Source of the DNA: Vicinamibacterales bacterium
Lineage (GTDB): Bacteria > Acidobacteriota > Vicinamibacteria > Vicinamibacterales > JAMQPK01
Direction: 5' to 3'
Length of the DNA: 47,004 bases
Assembly (NCBI GenBank): GCA_023717525.1
Contig: JAMQPK010000211.1
Coordinates: 1 to 47,004 of the forward strand
Positions 44,052 through 47,004 of the stretch are shown here, in pieces. How positions within the stretch are numbered: position 1 is the stretch's first letter; the number at the start of each line of letters is the position of its first letter. A program made the translations under genes and the position numbers. The notes beneath the pieces were generated by a model. That model was not told where the DNA came from. It was given only the letters and a program-made list of their open reading frames with translations, and did not search any database.

Positions 44052-44983
44052 TCGCTCTCGTCTTTCCCGGACAAGGCTCGCAAAAGGTCGGCATGGGTCG
44101 CGCGCTTGCGGACGCCTTTCCCGCCGCCCGCCGGGCATTCGACGAGGCCGACGAGGCGATCGGCGAGCCGTTGAGCCGCTTGATCTGGGAAGGTCCTGAA
44201 GACGTGTTGACGCTGACGGAAAATACCCAGCCGGCAATTCTGACCGCCAGCATCGCTGCGTACCGGGTTCTGGAGGCCGAAGGGCTGACAGCAAGAGTGG
44301 CCTTCCTGGCCGGGCATAGTCTCGGAGAATACTCGGCGCATGTCGCCGCGGGTACGTTCTCCTTTGCCGATGCGGTCCGCACCGTGCGGCGGCGCGGGCG
44401 GTACATGCAGGAGGCCGTGCCGATTGGCACTGGCGCGATGGCGGCCATTCTTGGGCTCGAGGCCGACAAAGTCGCTCAGGCGTGCGCCGAAGGAGCGCAG
44501 GGCGAAGTCGTGGCACCGGCCAACATGAATGGCGGAGGACAGGTCGTCATCGCCGGTACACGCGCCGCCGTGGAACGCGCGGGCGTTTGCGCGAAGACGC
44601 TCGGCGCCAAACGCGTCGTGCCGCTGCCCGTGAGCGCTCCGTTCCACTGTGCGCTGATGAAGCCGGCGGAAGATCGGTTGGCGCCAGACCTGAGGGCGCT
44701 CCATGTCGAGAATCCGCGCATCCCTGTTGTGGCAAATGTGGATGCGGCTCCCAAGCGCGATGGAACCTCGGCTATCGACGCGCTTATCCACCAGGTGTCG
44801 TCGCCGGTCCGCTGGGAGGAGAGTGTGAGGCGCCTTGCGTCCGAAGGCGTCACCGCGTATGTTGAGGTGGGCCCAGGCGGCGTGTTGAGCGGTCTGATAC
44901 GAAAGATCCACAAAGAGGCGAGTGTGGCGGCAGTCGGTGCGCCCGAGGACATCGCTGCGGCACGCGCCTTACTGACGAGATGA
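44048..44983 (+). CDS. fabD: Malonyl-CoA:ACP transacylase FabD
   Basis: 311 residues. FPGQGSQKVGMG at the N-terminus, the nucleophile elbow GHSLGEYSA with Ser91, and SAPFHCALM with His200, matching the catalytic pair of E. coli FabD (Ser92, His201). It loads malonyl groups on ACP. GTG start overlaps the plsX stop; the end overlaps fabG (ATGA). Confidence 0.96.
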   Translation: MIALVFPGQGSQKVGMGRALADAFPAARRAFDEADEAIGEPLSRLIWEGPEDVLTLTENTQPAILTASIAAYRVLEAEGLTARVAFLAGHSLGEYSAHVAAGTFSFADAVRTVRRRGRYMQEAVPIGTGAMAAILGLEADKVAQACAEGAQGEVVAPANMNGGGQVVIAGTRAAVERAGVCAKTLGAKRVVPLPVSAPFHCALMKPAEDRLAPDLRALHVENPRIPVVANVDAAPKRDGTSAIDALIHQVSSPVRWEESVRRLASEGVTAYVEVGPGGVLSGLIRKIHKEASVAAVGAPEDIAAARALLTR

Positions 44984-45720
44984 TGAATCTTTCCGGGAAG
45001 GTGGCGTTGGTAACCGGCGCGTCACGCGGGATCGGAGCGGCTGTCGCAAAGATCCTTGCGTCACAGGGAGCCACGGTCATCGCAGCGGCGCGGGCCGCCA
45101 ACGCCGCGGCCACCGTGTCTTCGATTACTGAAGCAGGTGGTACGGCTGAGGCCGTCAGCGTCGACGTGACGGATGCTGCGAATGTCGAATCGATGGTCTC
45201 GGCGGCGATTGGCAAGCACGGCCGTGTCGACATCCTGGTGAACAACGCGGGAATTGCCCGGGATCAGTTGCTGATGCGCATGAAGCGGGAGGACTGGGAC
45301 GCCGTCATCGCCACCAACTTGACGGCGGCGTTCACGTGCTCGCAAGCCGTGTTGCGGCAGATGATCAAACAGCGCGCGGGCCGCATCATCAACATCAGTT
45401 CGGTCGTCGGCCAGATGGGGAACGCAGGCCAGGTGAACTACGCCGCGTCCAAAGCGGGCTTGATCGGCATGACGAAAGCGCTTGCGCGGGAAGTCGCATC
45501 GAGGAGCATCACGGTGAACGCGGTGGCTCCGGGCCTCATTGAGACCGATATGACGCGCGCGTTGAGCGCCGACACCTCGAAGAACTGGGCGTCCCAGATC
45601 CCGCTCGGGCGGCTGGGCTCGCCCGAAGACGTGGCGTGGACGGTTTGCTTCCTCGCCTCGGACGAAGCGGCGTATATTACGGGTCAGGTTGTGGCAGTGA
45701 ACGGCGGAATGTACACGTAG
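44980..45720 (+). CDS. fabG: 3-oxoacyl-ACP reductase FabG
   Basis: 246 residues, short-chain dehydrogenase. NADPH loop TGASRGIGAAVAK, NNAGIARDQLLMRM, the catalytic VNYAASKAG with Tyr154 and Lys158, and the C-terminal GQVVAVNGGMYT. Starts at ATG 44980 or the next ATG at 44983. Confidence 0.96.
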   Translation: MMNLSGKVALVTGASRGIGAAVAKILASQGATVIAAARAANAAATVSSITEAGGTAEAVSVDVTDAANVESMVSAAIGKHGRVDILVNNAGIARDQLLMRMKREDWDAVIATNLTAAFTCSQAVLRQMIKQRAGRIINISSVVGQMGNAGQVNYAASKAGLIGMTKALAREVASRSITVNAVAPGLIETDMTRALSADTSKNWASQIPLGRLGSPEDVAWTVCFLASDEAAYITGQVVAVNGGMYT

Positions 45721-45729
45721 GAGGAGCGA

Positions 45730-45972
45730 ATGGCGGTTGCTGACAAGGTTAAGAGCATCATCGTGGAACAACTCGGGGTCGACGAGGAAGAAGTGACCCC
45801 GGATGCCTCGTTCGTCGATGACCTCGGCGCCGACTCGCTCGACACAGTCGAGCTGGTCATGGCGTTTGAAGAAGAATTCGGTATCGAGATCCCCGACGAA
45901 GACGCCGAGAAAATCACGCGCGTCAAGGAAGCGGTCGAGTACATCGACTCGCACGCCAAGGGCAAAAAGTAA
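45730..45972 (+). CDS. acpP: Acyl carrier protein
   Basis: 80 residues, acidic. [15 protein letters not shown] carries Ser36, the 4'-phosphopantetheine site. AGGAG lies about five bases before ATG. It carries the growing acyl chain for the Fab enzymes and donates to PlsX and the FabZ-LpxA fusion. Confidence 0.97.
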   Translation: MAVADKVKSIIVEQLGVDEEEVTPDASFVDDLGADSLDTVELVMAFEEEFGIEIPDEDAEKITRVKEAVEYIDSHAKGKK

Positions 45973-45977
45973 AGACA

Positions 45978-47004
45978 GTGTCGACGAGACGAGTCGTGGT
46001 CACCGGCATCGGGCTGGTGTCTCCACTGGGCATCGGTACGGACGATAACTGGCGTGCGCTCCTCGCCGGTCACAGCGGCGTGGGTCCCATTACGCACTTC
46101 GATCCGTCCGCCTACGCGTCGCGCATCGCGGGCGAGGTGAAGAACTTCGACCCGCTGCAGTTCGTGCCGAAAAAAGATGTCAAGAAGATGGACATCTTCA
46201 TTCAGTACGCCATTGCCGCGTCCCAGTTCGCCATGGACGATGCGAAGCTGCCGATTACGGAGGAGAACGCGTCGAACGTGGGCGTGTTTCTCGGGTCCGG
46301 CATCGGAGGGTTCATGACCATCGAAAACGAGCACAAAGAGCTGCTCGCAGGTGGTCCCCGCCGCATCTCGCCCTTCTTCATCCCTTCAGCCATCATCAAC
46401 CTTGCGGCGGGACAGGTGTCGATCCGTTTCGGCGCCAAAGGGCCCAATCTGGCGACCTGCACGGCGTGCTCGGCCTCGGCGCATGCGATTGGCGACTCCT
46501 ACGAGATCATCAAGCGGGGCGATGCCGACGCGATGATCGCGGGCGGGTCGGAGGCCGCCATCACGCCGATGAGCGTCGGCGGGTTCGCGGCCATGCGCGC
46601 GTTGTCGACACGTAACGACGACCCCGCGCGCGCGAGCCGGCCGTTCGACAAAGAGCGCGAAGGCTTCATCATCGGCGAGGGTTCCGGGATGGTCATCCTC
46701 GAAGAGCGTGAGTCGGCGCTCAAGCGCGGGGCGAAGATCTACGCCGAGTTGGTCGGCTACGGTATGTCCGGTGACGCCTTTCACATCACGGCTCCCACCG
46801 AAGATGGCAGCGGCGCAGTACGCGCAATGGCAATGGCGCTGCGCAAGGCGAACGTGTCTCCGTCGGAGGTGCATTACATCAACGCGCACGGCACGTCGAC
46901 GCCACACAACGATCGCATCGAAACGCTCGCGATCAAGCGGTTGTTTGGCGAGCACGCCCGCAAGCTTGCGATTTCATCGACCAAATCGATGACCGGACAC
47001 CTGC
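45978..47004 (+). CDS. fabF: 3-oxoacyl-ACP synthase FabF (cut by window end)
   Basis: 342 codons are present; about 70 are missing. [15 protein letters not shown] at the N-terminus, [14 protein letters not shown] with the nucleophile Cys164, and [12 protein letters not shown] with His304; the sequence ends at TKSMTGHL just after the conserved Lys-containing segment and second His. It elongates acyl-ACP with malonyl-ACP. GTG start at 45978. Confidence 0.95.
   Translation, partial: MSTRRVVVTGIGLVSPLGIGTDDNWRALLAGHSGVGPITHFDPSAYASRIAGEVKNFDPLQFVPKKDVKKMDIFIQYAIAASQFAMDDAKLPITEENASNVGVFLGSGIGGFMTIENEHKELLAGGPRRISPFFIPSAIINLAAGQVSIRFGAKGPNLATCTACSASAHAIGDSYEIIKRGDADAMIAGGSEAAITPMSVGGFAAMRALSTRNDDPARASRPFDKEREGFIIGEGSGMVILEERESALKRGAKIYAELVGYGMSGDAFHITAPTEDGSGAVRAMAMALRKANVSPSEVHYINAHGTSTPHNDRIETLAIKRLFGEHARKLAISSTKSMTGHL

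Overview
This 47 kb, GC-rich window most resembles a chromosome segment of an Acidobacteriota bacterium, probably of the Vicinamibacteria type. That placement is inferred from gene content and not from any marker comparison. The cell is Gram-negative: BamA, an OmpH/Skp chaperone, LpxA, LpxI, LolC/E, LolD and a TonB-like protein are all encoded. It appears to make menaquinone by the futalosine route (MqnA, MqnC, a UbiD-type decarboxylase, UbiA and UbiE). Coding is dense, with many GTG/TTG starts and many 4-base stop/start overlaps.

Layout. 1-12 kb is a mixed, partly accessory stretch in both orientations: a SAM methyltransferase with a hendecad-repeat coiled-coil protein, a PPi-type phosphofructokinase divergent from a RodZ-like HTH membrane protein, a secreted cytochrome c/ankyrin/cyclase-toroid fusion, a truncated SnoaL-like gene, a Uma2 nuclease, a STAS protein, an orphan DNA methyltransferase and a spermidine-synthase-like membrane protein. 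From 11.5 kb to the end every gene is on the plus strand: VanZ, crotonase, ribH, nusB, ThuA, lysS; then Lol ABC transporter parts; clpC; the outer-membrane and lipid A block (bamA, ompH, a fabZ-lpxA fusion, lpxI, a Gfo/Idh oxidoreductase); the menaquinone block (ubiD/mqnL, an MqnE homologue without its radical-SAM cysteines, mqnA, mqnC, an amidohydrolase, an arginine-deiminase-fold protein, dut, GNAT, ubiA, ubiE); tonB-like, miaA, deoB and a dGTPase; and finally the fatty-acid block yceD, rpmF, plsX, fabD, fabG, acpP and fabF (cut by the window end).

The most unusual structure is non-coding. Ten gaps between co-directional genes are filled by degenerate tandem repeats with a period of 7 (sometimes 8) bases. 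Two unit families recur (GTCCTTG in four gaps, GAAGTAA in two) and the others have their own unit. Many arrays consist of a left arm and a reverse-complemented right arm, so the mRNA could fold into long hairpins. In several cases the first unit supplies the stop codon of the upstream gene, and the array runs up to the next start codon, replacing a normal ribosome-binding region. In the lpxA-lpxI gap the whole 84-base interval is exactly twelve heptamers. The second strong candidate for something undescribed is the cluster-less MqnE homologue inside the menaquinone operon.

No rRNA, tRNA, CRISPR array or complete insertion sequence was seen, and no gene-free stretch exceeds about 250 bases.
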